DNA from: DASZBR01 sp035943935
GTDB taxonomy: Bacteria > Pseudomonadota > Gammaproteobacteria > DASZBR01
Length of the DNA stretch: 64,000 nucleotides
Direction: 5' to 3'
NCBI GenBank assembly: GCA_035943935.1
Contig: DASZBR010000020.1
Span: 1-64,000, forward strand
Part shown: positions 31,824 to 41,099 of the stretch, piece after piece
Layout of the letters: each line of letters starts with the position of its first letter
How positions within the stretch are numbered: the first letter of the stretch is position 1
Program-made: the position numbers and the translations under genes
The notes under the pieces: model-generated
Seen by the model: the letters and a program-made list of their open reading frames with translations, nothing else
Told to the model about the DNA's origin: nothing
The model's database searches: none

Positions 31824-33782
31824 ATGGACTACATATCTATGCTCCAAAATATTCGAGATAAATCCCAAGGTGCTCTAGCCTGGATTGTCGTTATCCTCAT
31901 TATTAGTACGTTTGCACTGTGGGGTGTTCACAGTTACGTGACAGGTTCTCGTGACTCCAATACGCCAGCGGTTGTTAATCACCACCCGATCACAGAAGCA
32001 CAAGTATTAAGTTCCTATGAACGTTTACGCCAACAACAACAGATGCAATTGGGCGCGAATTTTTCAATGAATCCCACTGTCGAAGAAAAACTTAAACAAC
32101 AAGCGCTTAATCAATTGGTGGTTTCAAATGTATTGATCCAAGCGGCGACGAAAGCGGGTTATCGTGTGACGACCGATCAAGTCGATGAAGCCTTATTAAA
32201 AATTCCGGCATTTCAAGACAACGGTCAATTTTCTGTCAATCGATTCCATGAAGTTCTCAGCAGCATTTTGTATTCGCAAGGTGCATTTCTTGGTGATATG
32301 CGTAATTCAATGTTGATTAGCCAAGTGCAAAGCGGCTATGTGAATAGTGCATTTGCGTTACCGGGTGAAGTGGATACGGCGATTCGTTTAGTCAATCAAA
32401 AACGTGATATTAGTTATGTGATTATTCCTGCTGCGCATTTTACGAACAATATTCATGTGGATGACACAGAGGTTAAAAATTATTATCAAACACATCAAAC
32501 AGAATTTCAATCGCCCGAACAAGTCAGTCTCCAATATCTTGAATTATCACTGCCCGCGATTAAAGCAGACATGCATTTTGATGAAACAAAATTACAGCAA
32601 TATTATGAAAATAATATCCAAAATTATACGAAACCTGCCAGTTGGCACGTGGCCTATATATTAATTAAAGTTCCGAAGGATGCATCGCCTGCAGATGTTG
32701 AAGGTGCAGAAAAGAAGATTGATGATATTCAACAGCAATTAAAATCTGGTGCACATTTTTCTGCATTAGCGCAAAAATATTCGCAAGATGTGGCGTCAGC
32801 GAAAGATGGCGGTGTATTAGATTGGTTTAGTGCAGGTACGTTGGATCCGGCTTTTGAGAAAGCCGTGGCGAATTTACAATCTGTTGGTGATGTCAGTGAG
32901 CCTGTTAGAACTTCTTACGGATTCAGTTTGGTTAAATTATTGGGCGTCAAAAAACCAGAAGTCATGCCGTTCAGTGATGTGAAATCTCAGGTTGAAAATA
33001 CCTTGGCCGAACAACAAGCAGAGCAAGTGTTTGCGCAAGAGAGCGATAAGCTTTCTAATTTAACGTATTCCAATCCGACTTCTTTAGATGTTGCCGCAAA
33101 AGCATTAAATATTCCTGAGCAGACGACGGATTTATTCAGCCATGATGGTGCGAAAACGGGAATTGGATCAAATGCTAAAGTCATCGCAACCGCATTTAGT
33201 CATGATGTCTTACAAAATGGCAATAACAGTGATTTAATCCCCTTGGATCCAAACACAGTTGTGATTATTCGTGTGAAAAATCATCAACCTCAAGCGATAT
33301 TACCTTTTGCGGATGTTGAAAATACGATTTCAGAAAAGTTACGTAACCAAAAAGCACAAGAGCAAGCGCAGAATTTAGGCGAGTCGTTACTCAAGAAAAT
33401 TGAAGCAAAAGAATCAACGGCCGCGGAATTATCGAGATCCTATAGTCTTCCTTGGCAAGTCGATAAAGACGCAGGACGTTATGATTCTCGCGTAGACGGA
33501 CGTATTCTCGGCGAAGCATTTAATATGCCTTACCCCAGTGATAAACCGTCTGTTGAAGGATTGACGCTTCCGTCAGGTGATTATGCCATTATCGAAGTAG
33601 ATGCTATTCATCAGGGAGAATTACCGAAATCTGATGAGGGTGTGTCGAAAAATATTTTCAAAGAAGAGCTGGAACGAAATTACGGACAAATTGATTATCA
33701 ACTCTATGTACGTGAATTGATGAAAAACGCAAATATTAAAGTCAATCAAGCCGTGTTGGACGCTAAAGCGGATACTGAATAA
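31824..33782 (+). CDS. ppiD: Peptidyl-prolyl cis-trans isomerase PpiD (SurA-like)
   Basis: 652 residues. A single N-terminal anchor (GALAWIVVILIISTFALWGV), a SurA-type helical domain (~40-190) and a parvulin domain (~265-370; ASWHVAYILIKVP ... GGVLDWFSAGTLDPAFEKAV) lie in the PpiD arrangement. A periplasmic foldase held in the inner membrane, aiding outer-membrane proteins. The start could be ATG 31824 or ATG 31839 (MLQNIRDKSQ); neither has a clear ribosome site and the second resembles relatives better. One-base overlap with tmk. Confidence 0.92.
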   Translation: MDYISMLQNIRDKSQGALAWIVVILIISTFALWGVHSYVTGSRDSNTPAVVNHHPITEAQVLSSYERLRQQQQMQLGANFSMNPTVEEKLKQQALNQLVVSNVLIQAATKAGYRVTTDQVDEALLKIPAFQDNGQFSVNRFHEVLSSILYSQGAFLGDMRNSMLISQVQSGYVNSAFALPGEVDTAIRLVNQKRDISYVIIPAAHFTNNIHVDDTEVKNYYQTHQTEFQSPEQVSLQYLELSLPAIKADMHFDETKLQQYYENNIQNYTKPASWHVAYILIKVPKDASPADVEGAEKKIDDIQQQLKSGAHFSALAQKYSQDVASAKDGGVLDWFSAGTLDPAFEKAVANLQSVGDVSEPVRTSYGFSLVKLLGVKKPEVMPFSDVKSQVENTLAEQQAEQVFAQESDKLSNLTYSNPTSLDVAAKALNIPEQTTDLFSHDGAKTGIGSNAKVIATAFSHDVLQNGNNSDLIPLDPNTVVIIRVKNHQPQAILPFADVENTISEKLRNQKAQEQAQNLGESLLKKIEAKESTAAELSRSYSLPWQVDKDAGRYDSRVDGRILGEAFNMPYPSDKPSVEGLTLPSGDYAIIEVDAIHQGELPKSDEGVSKNIFKEELERNYGQIDYQLYVRELMKNANIKVNQAVLDAKADTE

Positions 33783-34417
33783 TGCCAGGGTTATTTATTA
33801 CGCTGGAAGGCATTGAAGGTGTCGGAAAATCTACGTGTATTCGTTATTTATCACGCTATTTAACCCGTCAGGGAATGCCTTTTATTGTCACACGAGAACC
33901 GGGTGGCACACCATTTGCGGAAGAAATCCGAAATTTAATTTTGCATCATCATTCATCTGAACCCATTTGTCCTGACACAGAACTGTTACTCTTATTTGCA
34001 GCGCGTGCACAACATATTTCTGAAGTCGTCTTGCCGGCGCTTGCAGAAGGAAAATGGGTGCTGTGCGATCGATTTACCGATGCGAGTTATGCGTATCAGG
34101 GCGGCGGTCGCCGTGTGGATCAAAAACGGATTCAGATTATTGAGCATTGGGTGCAAGAAGATTTTCGTCCTGATTACGTTTTTCTTTTAGACGCACCTGT
34201 TAAAAAAGCGCTTCACCGAACTCGACGACGCGCAGAGTTAGATCGCATTGAGCGTGAAGAAGTGTCTTTCTTTCGCCGCGTACGTCGTGCCTATTTAGAT
34301 CGCGCTGAAAAATTTCCTCGTCGTTACCGCGTGATCGATGCGTCTAAACCTCTTTCTGTTGTAAAGCAAGCACTCCAAGCAATTATTGATCCCTTAATCG
34401 CAAAAGCAAAGCAATGA
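33782..34417 (+). CDS. tmk: Thymidylate kinase
   Basis: 211 residues with P-loop LEGIEGVGKST, TREPGGTP, CDRFTDASYAYQG and an Arg-rich lid (RTRRRAELDRIE). Converts dTMP to dTDP. It sits in the conserved ppiD-tmk-holB-tatD run, overlapping both neighbours (TAATG and ATGA). Confidence 0.96.
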   Translation: MPGLFITLEGIEGVGKSTCIRYLSRYLTRQGMPFIVTREPGGTPFAEEIRNLILHHHSSEPICPDTELLLLFAARAQHISEVVLPALAEGKWVLCDRFTDASYAYQGGGRRVDQKRIQIIEHWVQEDFRPDYVFLLDAPVKKALHRTRRRAELDRIEREEVSFFRRVRRAYLDRAEKFPRRYRVIDASKPLSVVKQALQAIIDPLIAKAKQ

Positions 34418-35112
34418 AAAAGACGGATCTACTTTCTTTAATCAAGCAAAAACGCGTGCCACATGCCTTGTTATTTTGCGGAGGCTCGCTTTCCGAAAAG
34501 CGTGAATTTGCGTTACAGATGGCAAAATTATTACTGGGCGATAAGTGGATGGAAGATTTTTCGCATCCCGATTTATATTACCAAGAATCGACGGCGATCG
34601 ATGATGTGCGTGAAGTGACCGCAAAGTTGCATCAAACGGCGCATCAAGGAAATTATAAAGTCGTTATTTTTGGATTAGCAGAATCAATGCCAGTGGGTGC
34701 GATGAATGCATTATTGAAAACATTGGAAGAACCGCCACCACAAACCATTTTAATTTTAATTACAGAATTTCCCAGTTTATTGCCTTTAACATTACGCAGT
34801 CGTTGTCAGAAAGTTATGTTTGATGCGACAACGCCATCCTCGCTTGACTCGGGTTTATTAAAATTATTAACCTCTAAAATTAATCCTAGCGAAGCAGCGG
34901 CTCAATTGGAAAAACAACCGCTCAGTGAAACCTTGGAAAAATTATATTTTATCGCCGTAGACAGTATCCAGAAAAGTAATCAGCCGTCTTTATTTTTATG
35001 GCTTGATGAGATTAATCGCGCGCGTGAAAAAGTCATGAGAAAATATAATCCCAATGTTTTATTGACACTGGAAAATTTATTTTACCGATGGACAAAACAT
35101 GGAACTGGTTGA
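34414..35112 (+). CDS. holB: DNA polymerase III subunit delta', short form
   Basis: 232 residues against ~330 for E. coli HolB. RVPHALLFCGG near the start, NALLKTLEEPPPQTILILIT and LTLRSRCQKVMF identify the clamp-loader delta' AAA+ fold. As usual in delta', the P-loop is not functional. The zinc-binding cysteines of longer homologues and part of the C-terminal collar domain appear missing. Position between tmk and tatD supports the call. Confidence 0.88.
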   Translation: MKKTDLLSLIKQKRVPHALLFCGGSLSEKREFALQMAKLLLGDKWMEDFSHPDLYYQESTAIDDVREVTAKLHQTAHQGNYKVVIFGLAESMPVGAMNALLKTLEEPPPQTILILITEFPSLLPLTLRSRCQKVMFDATTPSSLDSGLLKLLTSKINPSEAAAQLEKQPLSETLEKLYFIAVDSIQKSNQPSLFLWLDEINRAREKVMRKYNPNVLLTLENLFYRWTKHGTG

Positions 35113-35866
35113 TTCGCATTGTCATATTAATTTAGTGGAATCACCTGAGACTGCGCTTGTGCATGCGCGTGAAAATGGCGTGAAGCATTTTTTATGTCCG
35201 GGTGTTGATCTCAAAACCACACCGGATGTTTTAGCCATCGCTGAAAAACATAAAGATATTAGCGCATCCATTGGCATACATCCTAATGAAACAGATGCGA
35301 TTTCAGTTGAGGAATTATTAACATTAGCGGCACATCCCAAAGTCGTTGCATTGGGCGAAACGGGTTTAGATTATTACCGACTTGAAAATCATGACCCGAC
35401 AGTGCAGCAGAATAATTTGCGTCATCACATTCGTGCGGCACGGGAACTCAAAAAGCCGTTAATTATTCATACACGGGATGCACGTGAAGATACTATCAAT
35501 ATTTTAAAACAAGAAAAAGCGGATGAGGTAGGGGGCATGATGCATTGTTTTACAGAGAATTGGGAAATGGCGCAACAAGCCATCGACCTCAATTTTTATA
35601 TTTCTTTTTCAGGTATAGTGACATTTAAGAACGCACTTGAATTACAAGAGGTTGCTAAAAAAGTGCCATTGAATAAAATGTTGATTGAAACAGATGCGCC
35701 GTGGTTAGCACCGATGCCGTACCGAGGTAAACCCAATGAGCCCCAGTATGTGATCTATGTGGCTAAGAAGATCGCTGAACTGCGTAATGAAACACTTGAA
35801 AAAATTTGTGCGGTGACGACCGAGAATTTTTTTACTTTATTTAAATCAGCAAAGAGGACTTTCTGA
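35099..35866 (+). CDS. tatD: TatD-family metal-dependent deoxyribonuclease
   Basis: 255 residues. DSHCHI near the start binds metal; ALGETGLDYYR, IHTRDA, MMHCFTEN and ETDAPWLAP are the TatD signatures. Proposed 3'-5' exonuclease in DNA repair. It overlaps holB by 14 bp and the next gene by one base. Confidence 0.95.
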   Translation: MELVDSHCHINLVESPETALVHARENGVKHFLCPGVDLKTTPDVLAIAEKHKDISASIGIHPNETDAISVEELLTLAAHPKVVALGETGLDYYRLENHDPTVQQNNLRHHIRAARELKKPLIIHTRDAREDTINILKQEKADEVGGMMHCFTENWEMAQQAIDLNFYISFSGIVTFKNALELQEVAKKVPLNKMLIETDAPWLAPMPYRGKPNEPQYVIYVAKKIAELRNETLEKICAVTTENFFTLFKSAKRTF

Positions 35867-37611
35867 TGATGCGAAATCTGATGGATAGAATCAAACTGCC
35901 GTCGTTTTCTTTTTCTTTTACAACTTCCCCAAATGAATTAGCGATGTGGCAAATTATTTTTCTCGGGGTGCTCGTTTTTGTCGGATGTTTTTATGGCATG
36001 GGCTCTTATGCCATTTTAGATATGAATGAAGGACTTTATGCGGAAGTTGCTCGCGAAATGTTGGTCAATAATCATTGGCTAATCCCTCATCTCAATGGTG
36101 TTGAGTATCTTGAAAAACCACCTATGCTGTATTGGCTCATGGCAATCAGCTACAAAATTTTTGGCATTAATGCATTTGGTGCTCGATTTATTCCGAGTCT
36201 TGCGACAGCGTTAACGACACTCAGTTTTTATTTTTTAGGAAAGAAAGTCGGTGCTGCTCGTACGGGATGGATAGCGGCAATCGTTATGTTATCCAGCCTG
36301 GTATTTTTAATTATAGGGCGAACGGTATTTTTTGATCCGCTTTTTATGTTTTTTATTTCGGCGTGTTTATTATCGTTTTATTTTTCTGAGCTATATTTAG
36401 CATATGCTTTTTTAGCGTTGGCAGTATTAACAAAGGGCGTAGTGGTTTTAATTTTGGTGCCACTTATCCTGATCGTTTACTTGGGATTGATGGGTGCAGA
36501 TAAAGAACAATTTCGTGCGCTTTTAGATCGTAGGGCGATTATTTTATTTTTAATTATCGCATTACCGTGGCATGTTTTAGCGTCACTCTGGGAGCCCCGA
36601 TTTATTTGGGAATATATTATTAACCAACAATTTTTGCGGTTTTTTAATATGTCGACTCCACATGATTATCATACGGGGCCACTTTATTTTTATATTCCTC
36701 GGGTATTGGCGTATCTTGCGCCGTGGAGTCTTTTCTTAGCTTTTATGTTTTGGCCGCTACGCCTTAAAAAACCGTTTGATTCCTTGAAAGCGTTTTTATG
36801 GAGCTGGTTTGCAGTGATGTTTGTTTTCTTTTCACTGTCGGCAGATAAGGGTGATTATTATTTGATTATTGGCACACCCCCTTTGGCCTATTTAATTGCT
36901 CAAAAAATTGAAGAATGGGTGGTCGCGGATAAAGCAAAATGGTTGAGTCTGGTTTATGCGCTACTACTTTCAGTGATGGTTGCTGCAGGTGTTTATGCGC
37001 TGTTATCTCCGGGATTAATTCCACCGCTCTATCGATCCTCTGTCTCTTTCTTAGTTGTGATGGTGATCGGGTTTGCAGTAGGCGGGATGTATCTTTGCTA
37101 TCGCAATAGGAATAATCCCTTAATTCCTGTGTTGCTTTTTGCCTTATTGTCAGTACCGTGTGTTTCGTTTTATCTCAATATCAAACAAGCTTCACAGTAT
37201 TTATATTCTCAAAAAGCATTGGCGCAATTTGTCAAAAACGAATATCAAGCCAGATCCGTTTACCTCTATCAAGATTTTGAAGGGTTTTCGTCGTTTGTGT
37301 TTTATGCAGGATTTCCATGTCCTGTCGTCGATAGTCACAGCAGTGATTTGCATTACGGGTCTACGTTGAAATCGGGGAAAGATGAATTTTTAACATTAAA
37401 TGATTTCTTTGCCAAATCAAAAACACAATTCTTGTATCTTGTCATGCATACGAATGACGTATCGGGATTTGAGCAATTACCTGATGCGAAACCGTTTTGT
37501 GCAGTGGCGCAGAACAAACGCGTTGTATTATTGAGTAATTCACCTGAGGATTGCCAAGCGGCAGTGCTCAGCGGCGATCAGAAAAAGTTTCCTGATGAAA
37601 TTCGACACTGA
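35866..37611 (+). CDS. GT39-family (ArnT/PMT-like) lipid-linked sugar transferase
   Basis: 581 residues with about 12 membrane helices. The first periplasmic loop DMNEGLYAEVAREMLVNNHWLIPHLNGVEYLEKPPMLYWL carries the acidic and KPP(M/L)YW motifs of ArnT/protein O-mannosyltransferases. Such enzymes transfer a sugar from a polyprenyl carrier to lipid A or protein in the periplasm. The substrate cannot be told from sequence. It overlaps the tusA-like gene by 17 bp. Confidence 0.85.
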   Translation: MMRNLMDRIKLPSFSFSFTTSPNELAMWQIIFLGVLVFVGCFYGMGSYAILDMNEGLYAEVAREMLVNNHWLIPHLNGVEYLEKPPMLYWLMAISYKIFGINAFGARFIPSLATALTTLSFYFLGKKVGAARTGWIAAIVMLSSLVFLIIGRTVFFDPLFMFFISACLLSFYFSELYLAYAFLALAVLTKGVVVLILVPLILIVYLGLMGADKEQFRALLDRRAIILFLIIALPWHVLASLWEPRFIWEYIINQQFLRFFNMSTPHDYHTGPLYFYIPRVLAYLAPWSLFLAFMFWPLRLKKPFDSLKAFLWSWFAVMFVFFSLSADKGDYYLIIGTPPLAYLIAQKIEEWVVADKAKWLSLVYALLLSVMVAAGVYALLSPGLIPPLYRSSVSFLVVMVIGFAVGGMYLCYRNRNNPLIPVLLFALLSVPCVSFYLNIKQASQYLYSQKALAQFVKNEYQARSVYLYQDFEGFSSFVFYAGFPCPVVDSHSSDLHYGSTLKSGKDEFLTLNDFFAKSKTQFLYLVMHTNDVSGFEQLPDAKPFCAVAQNKRVVLLSNSPEDCQAAVLSGDQKKFPDEIRH

Positions 37612-37819
37612 ATGTGATACGTCTGGATTGAAGTGCCCGCAAGTGCTATTAAAAGCAAAGCAGGTCTTTAGCCATATGAAAAAAGGTGAGATTTTAAAAA
37701 TTATCAGTACCGATCCGAGCAGTGTATTGGATGTTAAAGTATTTGCAGCTACGAAGTCGCATGAATTAATTAAACAGCTGAAAAAAGATAATTCTTTTAT
37801 TTTTTGGATAAAAAAATGA
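37595..37819 (+). CDS. TusA-like sulfurtransferase protein
   Basis: 74 residues, the compact SirA/TusA fold. DTSGLKCPQVLLKAKQVF holds the active cysteine, but the CPxP motif has become CPQV, losing the second proline. TusA relays sulfur for tRNA 2-thiouridine and molybdenum cofactor synthesis; related YeeD-like proteins have other roles. It overlaps both neighbouring genes. Confidence 0.8.
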   Translation: MKFDTECDTSGLKCPQVLLKAKQVFSHMKKGEILKIISTDPSSVLDVKVFAATKSHELIKQLKKDNSFIFWIKK

Positions 37820-38322
37820 CTAAAATAAATTACGCTACGGGATTCATTTTTATTTTATTAATGATTGCCAGTCGTGTGATTCCACATTTGCCGAATTTGA
37901 CGCCGACGATCGTATTAAGTTTGTTGTTGGGTAACCTGTTTAATAAAAAAAGCGCAGTAATGTTTTTTGTGATCAGTCAAGCGATATCTGATATTTTATT
38001 GAGTTTTTTATATCATTATCCTTTGTGGGGAAGCTGGTCATTCTTTGTGTATTCTGGTTTAATCCTCAGTATTGTATTTTTACGATTTAATTTATCGCAA
38101 GCCTTGTTGGCCACAATTTTATTTTGGGTTTGGACAAATTTGGGTGTATTTTTGTTTTCAGGGCTTTATTTGTACGATGGAGAAGGGTTTCTCCGTTGTT
38201 ACAGTTTAGCGTTGCCGTTTTTGGGATACAGTTTTTTGGGAACACTGTTTTATTATTCTGTCTTGAGGTTTTTTGCTCTTGACAGTGTGCCTTCAAATCG
38301 CGTATTTTCCACGGCACTATAA
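37816..38322 (+). CDS. Small integral membrane protein (DUF6580-like)
   Basis: 168 residues from ATG 37816, overlapping the previous stop (ATGA); a TTG at 37804 is less likely. Five or six hydrophobic helices. IASRVIPHLPNLTPTIVLSLLLGNLF followed by HYPLWGSWSFFVYSGL resembles the DUF6580 family of putative transporter components (ECF S-like). Function unknown. Confidence 0.7.
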   Translation: MTKINYATGFIFILLMIASRVIPHLPNLTPTIVLSLLLGNLFNKKSAVMFFVISQAISDILLSFLYHYPLWGSWSFFVYSGLILSIVFLRFNLSQALLATILFWVWTNLGVFLFSGLYLYDGEGFLRCYSLALPFLGYSFLGTLFYYSVLRFFALDSVPSNRVFSTAL

Positions 38323-38356
38323 TTTTTCATTTATCAAAATCGCAAGGAGAATCACT

Positions 38357-38611
38357 ATGTCAAAATGGCCTTCATTACAAGAGCCTTTCTTGGAAGAGCT
38401 ACGTAAGGATAAAGTCCCCGTTTCTATCTATCTCGTCAACGGTATCAAATTGCAAGGTCACATCGACGCTTATGATCAATTTGTGGTGTTATTGAAAAAT
38501 ACCATCAATCAAATGGTTTACAAGCATGCAATTTCGACCATCGTACCTTCACGTGCTGTAGAGTTAACTGACCTTAAGCGTCATGAAACTCTGGAATCCG
38601 CAGGTACTTAA
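38357..38611 (+). CDS. hfq: RNA chaperone Hfq
   Basis: 84 residues. ATG 38357 follows AAGGAGA. Sm1 motif VPVSIYLVNGIKLQGHIDAYDQFVVLLKN and Sm2 MVYKHAISTIVPSR are nearly those of E. coli. It forms a hexameric ring that pairs small RNAs with mRNAs. The C-terminal tail is short. Neighbour order hfq-purA is seen in other gammaproteobacteria with intervening genes lost. Confidence 0.97.
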   Translation: MSKWPSLQEPFLEELRKDKVPVSIYLVNGIKLQGHIDAYDQFVVLLKNTINQMVYKHAISTIVPSRAVELTDLKRHETLESAGT

Positions 38612-38618
38612 TCACCGT

Positions 38619-38648
38619 TGTGGGGACGATGTATGCGTCGTCCCCACA
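38619..38648 (+). terminator. Strong stem-loop between hfq and purA
   Basis: TGTGGGGACGA (38619-38629) pairs perfectly with TCGTCCCCACA (38638-38648) across an 8-base loop, followed by GGTTTT. It probably ends most hfq transcripts. Because purA starts only 16 bases later, partial read-through or an attenuator role is possible. Confidence 0.7.
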
Positions 38649-38664
38649 GGTTTTGAGAAAATCA

Positions 38665-39957
38665 ATGTCTAAAAATGTAATTGTTGTGGGCAGTCAATGG
38701 GGTGACGAAGGAAAAGGAAAAATCGTTGATTTGCTGACAGAAAATGTCGATGTTGTCGTACGTTTTCAAGGCGGACACAACGCAGGTCATACGCTCGTTA
38801 TTGATGGTCAAAAAACAGTTCTTCGTTTAATTCCCTCAGGCATCTTGCGTAATAATATCGAATGTATTATTGGCAATGGTGTTGTTCTCTCGTTATCCGC
38901 ACTCTTGGAAGAAATGGAACAGCTTGAGAAAAAAAATATTCCGGTTTCCCAGCGTTTAAAAATTAGTCACCAATGTCCTCTCGTCATGCCATATCATGTT
39001 TTATTAGATCAAGCGCGTGAAAAAGCGAAAGGCCTTGCAAAAATTGGTACTACGGGTCGTGGTATTGGACCAACCTATGAAGATAAAATTGCGCGTCGTG
39101 GATTGCGCGTATGTGATTTATTTCATGAAGCACGTTTCCGTGAAAAATTAGAAGAAGTCTTGGATTACCACAATTTTGTATTGAAAAATTATTATCACGA
39201 AAAAACTTTTTCGGCTGATGAGATTATTTCAGAAATTATGCCATTAGCAAAAAAAATTAAGCCTATGATTATTGATAGCGTTGAAACATTGGCGAGTTAC
39301 CGAAAACAAAATAAATCAATTTTATTTGAAGGCGCACAGGGAAGTTTATTAGATATTGATCATGGAACGTATCCATTTGTGACTTCATCCAATACAGTAG
39401 CAGGGGGTGCATCTGCTGGAACGGGTGTGGGTATTTTATACTTCGATAAAGTATTAGGCATCACAAAAGCGTATACCACACGTGTAGGCGCCGGACCGTT
39501 TCCCACAGAATTAATGGATGACACAGGAACTTATTTAGCTAAACGCGGCAATGAATTTGGAAGTAATACGGGACGCCCACGTCGATGCGGATGGTTTGAT
39601 GCAGTAGCCATGCGACGTTCGGCGGAATTAAATAGCTTTACGGGTTTATGCATTAATAAATTAGATGTATTAGACGGCGTACCCAATCTCAAAATTTGTA
39701 TTGCGTATGAATATGACGGAAAAAGAATTGATCATGTATTACCGTCAGTGGAAGATTATGCGTTATGCAAACCTATCTACGAAGAATTACCGGGATGGGA
39801 TCAGCCAACGGAAGGTGTTAGAGAATGGGATAAATTACCTGTTCAAGCTAAAAATTATTTGAAAAAAATAGAAGAACTTGTTGGTGTACCCGTTGATATT
39901 GTTTCTACGGGTGCTGACAGAAAAGATACGATTGTGTTGCGCGATCCATTTAAATAA
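38665..39957 (+). CDS. purA: Adenylosuccinate synthetase
   Basis: 430 residues, the family length. GSQWGDEGKGK (GTP loop and catalytic Asp), GGHNAGHT, TTGRGIGPTYEDK, FEGAQGSLLDIDHGTYPFVTSS and GRPRRCGWFD are diagnostic. Joins IMP and aspartate in AMP synthesis. ATG 38665 chosen over an upstream frame that crosses the hairpin. Confidence 0.98.
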   Translation: MSKNVIVVGSQWGDEGKGKIVDLLTENVDVVVRFQGGHNAGHTLVIDGQKTVLRLIPSGILRNNIECIIGNGVVLSLSALLEEMEQLEKKNIPVSQRLKISHQCPLVMPYHVLLDQAREKAKGLAKIGTTGRGIGPTYEDKIARRGLRVCDLFHEARFREKLEEVLDYHNFVLKNYYHEKTFSADEIISEIMPLAKKIKPMIIDSVETLASYRKQNKSILFEGAQGSLLDIDHGTYPFVTSSNTVAGGASAGTGVGILYFDKVLGITKAYTTRVGAGPFPTELMDDTGTYLAKRGNEFGSNTGRPRRCGWFDAVAMRRSAELNSFTGLCINKLDVLDGVPNLKICIAYEYDGKRIDHVLPSVEDYALCKPIYEELPGWDQPTEGVREWDKLPVQAKNYLKKIEELVGVPVDIVSTGADRKDTIVLRDPFK

Positions 39958-39960
39958 ATT

Positions 39961-40047
39961 TGGTGCCGAGAAGAGGACTCGAACCTCCACAGGGTTTCCC
40001 CCACAAGTACCTGAAACTTGCGTGTCTACCAATTCCACCATCTCGGC
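39961..40047 (-). tRNA. tRNA-Leu (anticodon CAG)
   Basis: 87 bases on the minus strand including CCA. Acceptor GCCGAGA/TCTCGGC-type pairing, long variable arm, anticodon CAG in the loop TTCAGGT, T loop TTCGAGT. It lies 3 bases beyond the purA stop, facing it. Confidence 0.96.
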
Positions 40048-40053
40048 AAGCAT

Positions 40054-40611
40054 TCAATCATAACATTGCTTTCGCCAATGGATATAGCCTATCAACGCGA
40101 GAACCGTAAAAATACCAAAAAGCCCTGCCGTTGTGTAAAGATGCTTAAATAAGTACATCTTAATAGAAATCATATCTGCAATTAAAAACACGAGCCAGCA
40201 TTCTATCCATTTTCGGTTCATCATCACTTGTCCAACTACACTCAATGCTGTTGTTATGGCATCAATGTAAACTGTATTCGAATTCGTATAATTTTTCAAA
40301 ATAAAATAACAGAAGTAAAATAATAGGGCAGTTGCGATCGCTGAATAAATAAGTGTTTTGGATGAAGCACGGGTAATTTTGAGGGCAGTGCGGTTTTTAT
40401 TGCCATAGAGCCAGCCATAATATCCCGTAAATTGTAATGCCAAATAAAACACTTGTAGACTCATGTCCGCATAGAGCCTTACCTGGAAGAAAATAATCAT
40501 GTAAAGTGTGACGCTGATGACGCCAAAAAGAAAATTCCAAATACTTGCCCGCACGCCTAAGTAGACGCACGCAAGACTCGTCGATGCAGCAGAAAATTCA
40601 GTGATATTCAT
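40054..40611 (-). CDS. pnuC: PnuC-family nicotinamide (riboside/mononucleotide) transporter
   Basis: 185 residues with about seven membrane segments. SIWNFLFGVISVTLYMIIFFQVRLYADMSLQVFYLALQFTGYYGWLYG and the late NRKWIECWLVFLIADMISIKMYLFK are PnuC hallmarks. Imports NAD precursors by facilitated diffusion. It is immediately upstream of the tRNA-Leu on the same strand and divergent from the pilus locus, with only 14 bases between starts. Confidence 0.88.
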   Translation of the reverse strand: MNITEFSAASTSLACVYLGVRASIWNFLFGVISVTLYMIIFFQVRLYADMSLQVFYLALQFTGYYGWLYGNKNRTALKITRASSKTLIYSAIATALLFYFCYFILKNYTNSNTVYIDAITTALSVVGQVMMNRKWIECWLVFLIADMISIKMYLFKHLYTTAGLFGIFTVLALIGYIHWRKQCYD

Positions 40612-40625
40612 AGAGGGATTGTAGC

Positions 40626-41096
40626 ATGCACAAAAAGGGATTTACCTTAATTGAGTTGGTTATTGTGATAGTCATACTGTCCGTTATCGCTGCGATTGGT
40701 TCTAAAGTTATTGGAACTGCGTTTAACAGCTATGCGGATAACCAAAGCATCGTGAATGCGAACGAGCAGGGGCGGTTGGCGTTGGAGCGGATGGTGAGAG
40801 ACCTTCATGCGATTAACTCACCTAGCGATGTGACGACAGCCAATGCCAGTTCATTGACGTTTAATGATGTCAATGGGAATGCAGTTACCTATTCGTTGTC
40901 GGGTACTCAATTACAGCGTAACGGTATAGCACTCGCCGATGGAATTAATACGTTAACTTTCGGATATTATGGCGGTACGGGAGCGGCGGCGGGAACCAAT
41001 GCGGCGATACGTTATATCAATGTTACGTTAAATATTACACAAAACAGTGTGAACTATACTTTAGCCACAACAATTACAACGTTAAATTATGTTTGA
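40626..41096 (+). CDS. Minor type IV pilin, MshO/PilW-like
   Basis: 156 residues. The class III signal KKG|FTLIELVIVIVILSVIAAIG has the prepilin-peptidase Gly and Glu5. NEQGRLALERMVRDLHAI resembles the GspJ/MshO/PilW group that forms the pilus tip complex. It is convergent with the PilX-like gene, with 3 bases between stops. Confidence 0.82.
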   Translation: MHKKGFTLIELVIVIVILSVIAAIGSKVIGTAFNSYADNQSIVNANEQGRLALERMVRDLHAINSPSDVTTANASSLTFNDVNGNAVTYSLSGTQLQRNGIALADGINTLTFGYYGGTGAAAGTNAAIRYINVTLNITQNSVNYTLATTITTLNYV

Positions 41097-41099
41097 TTT

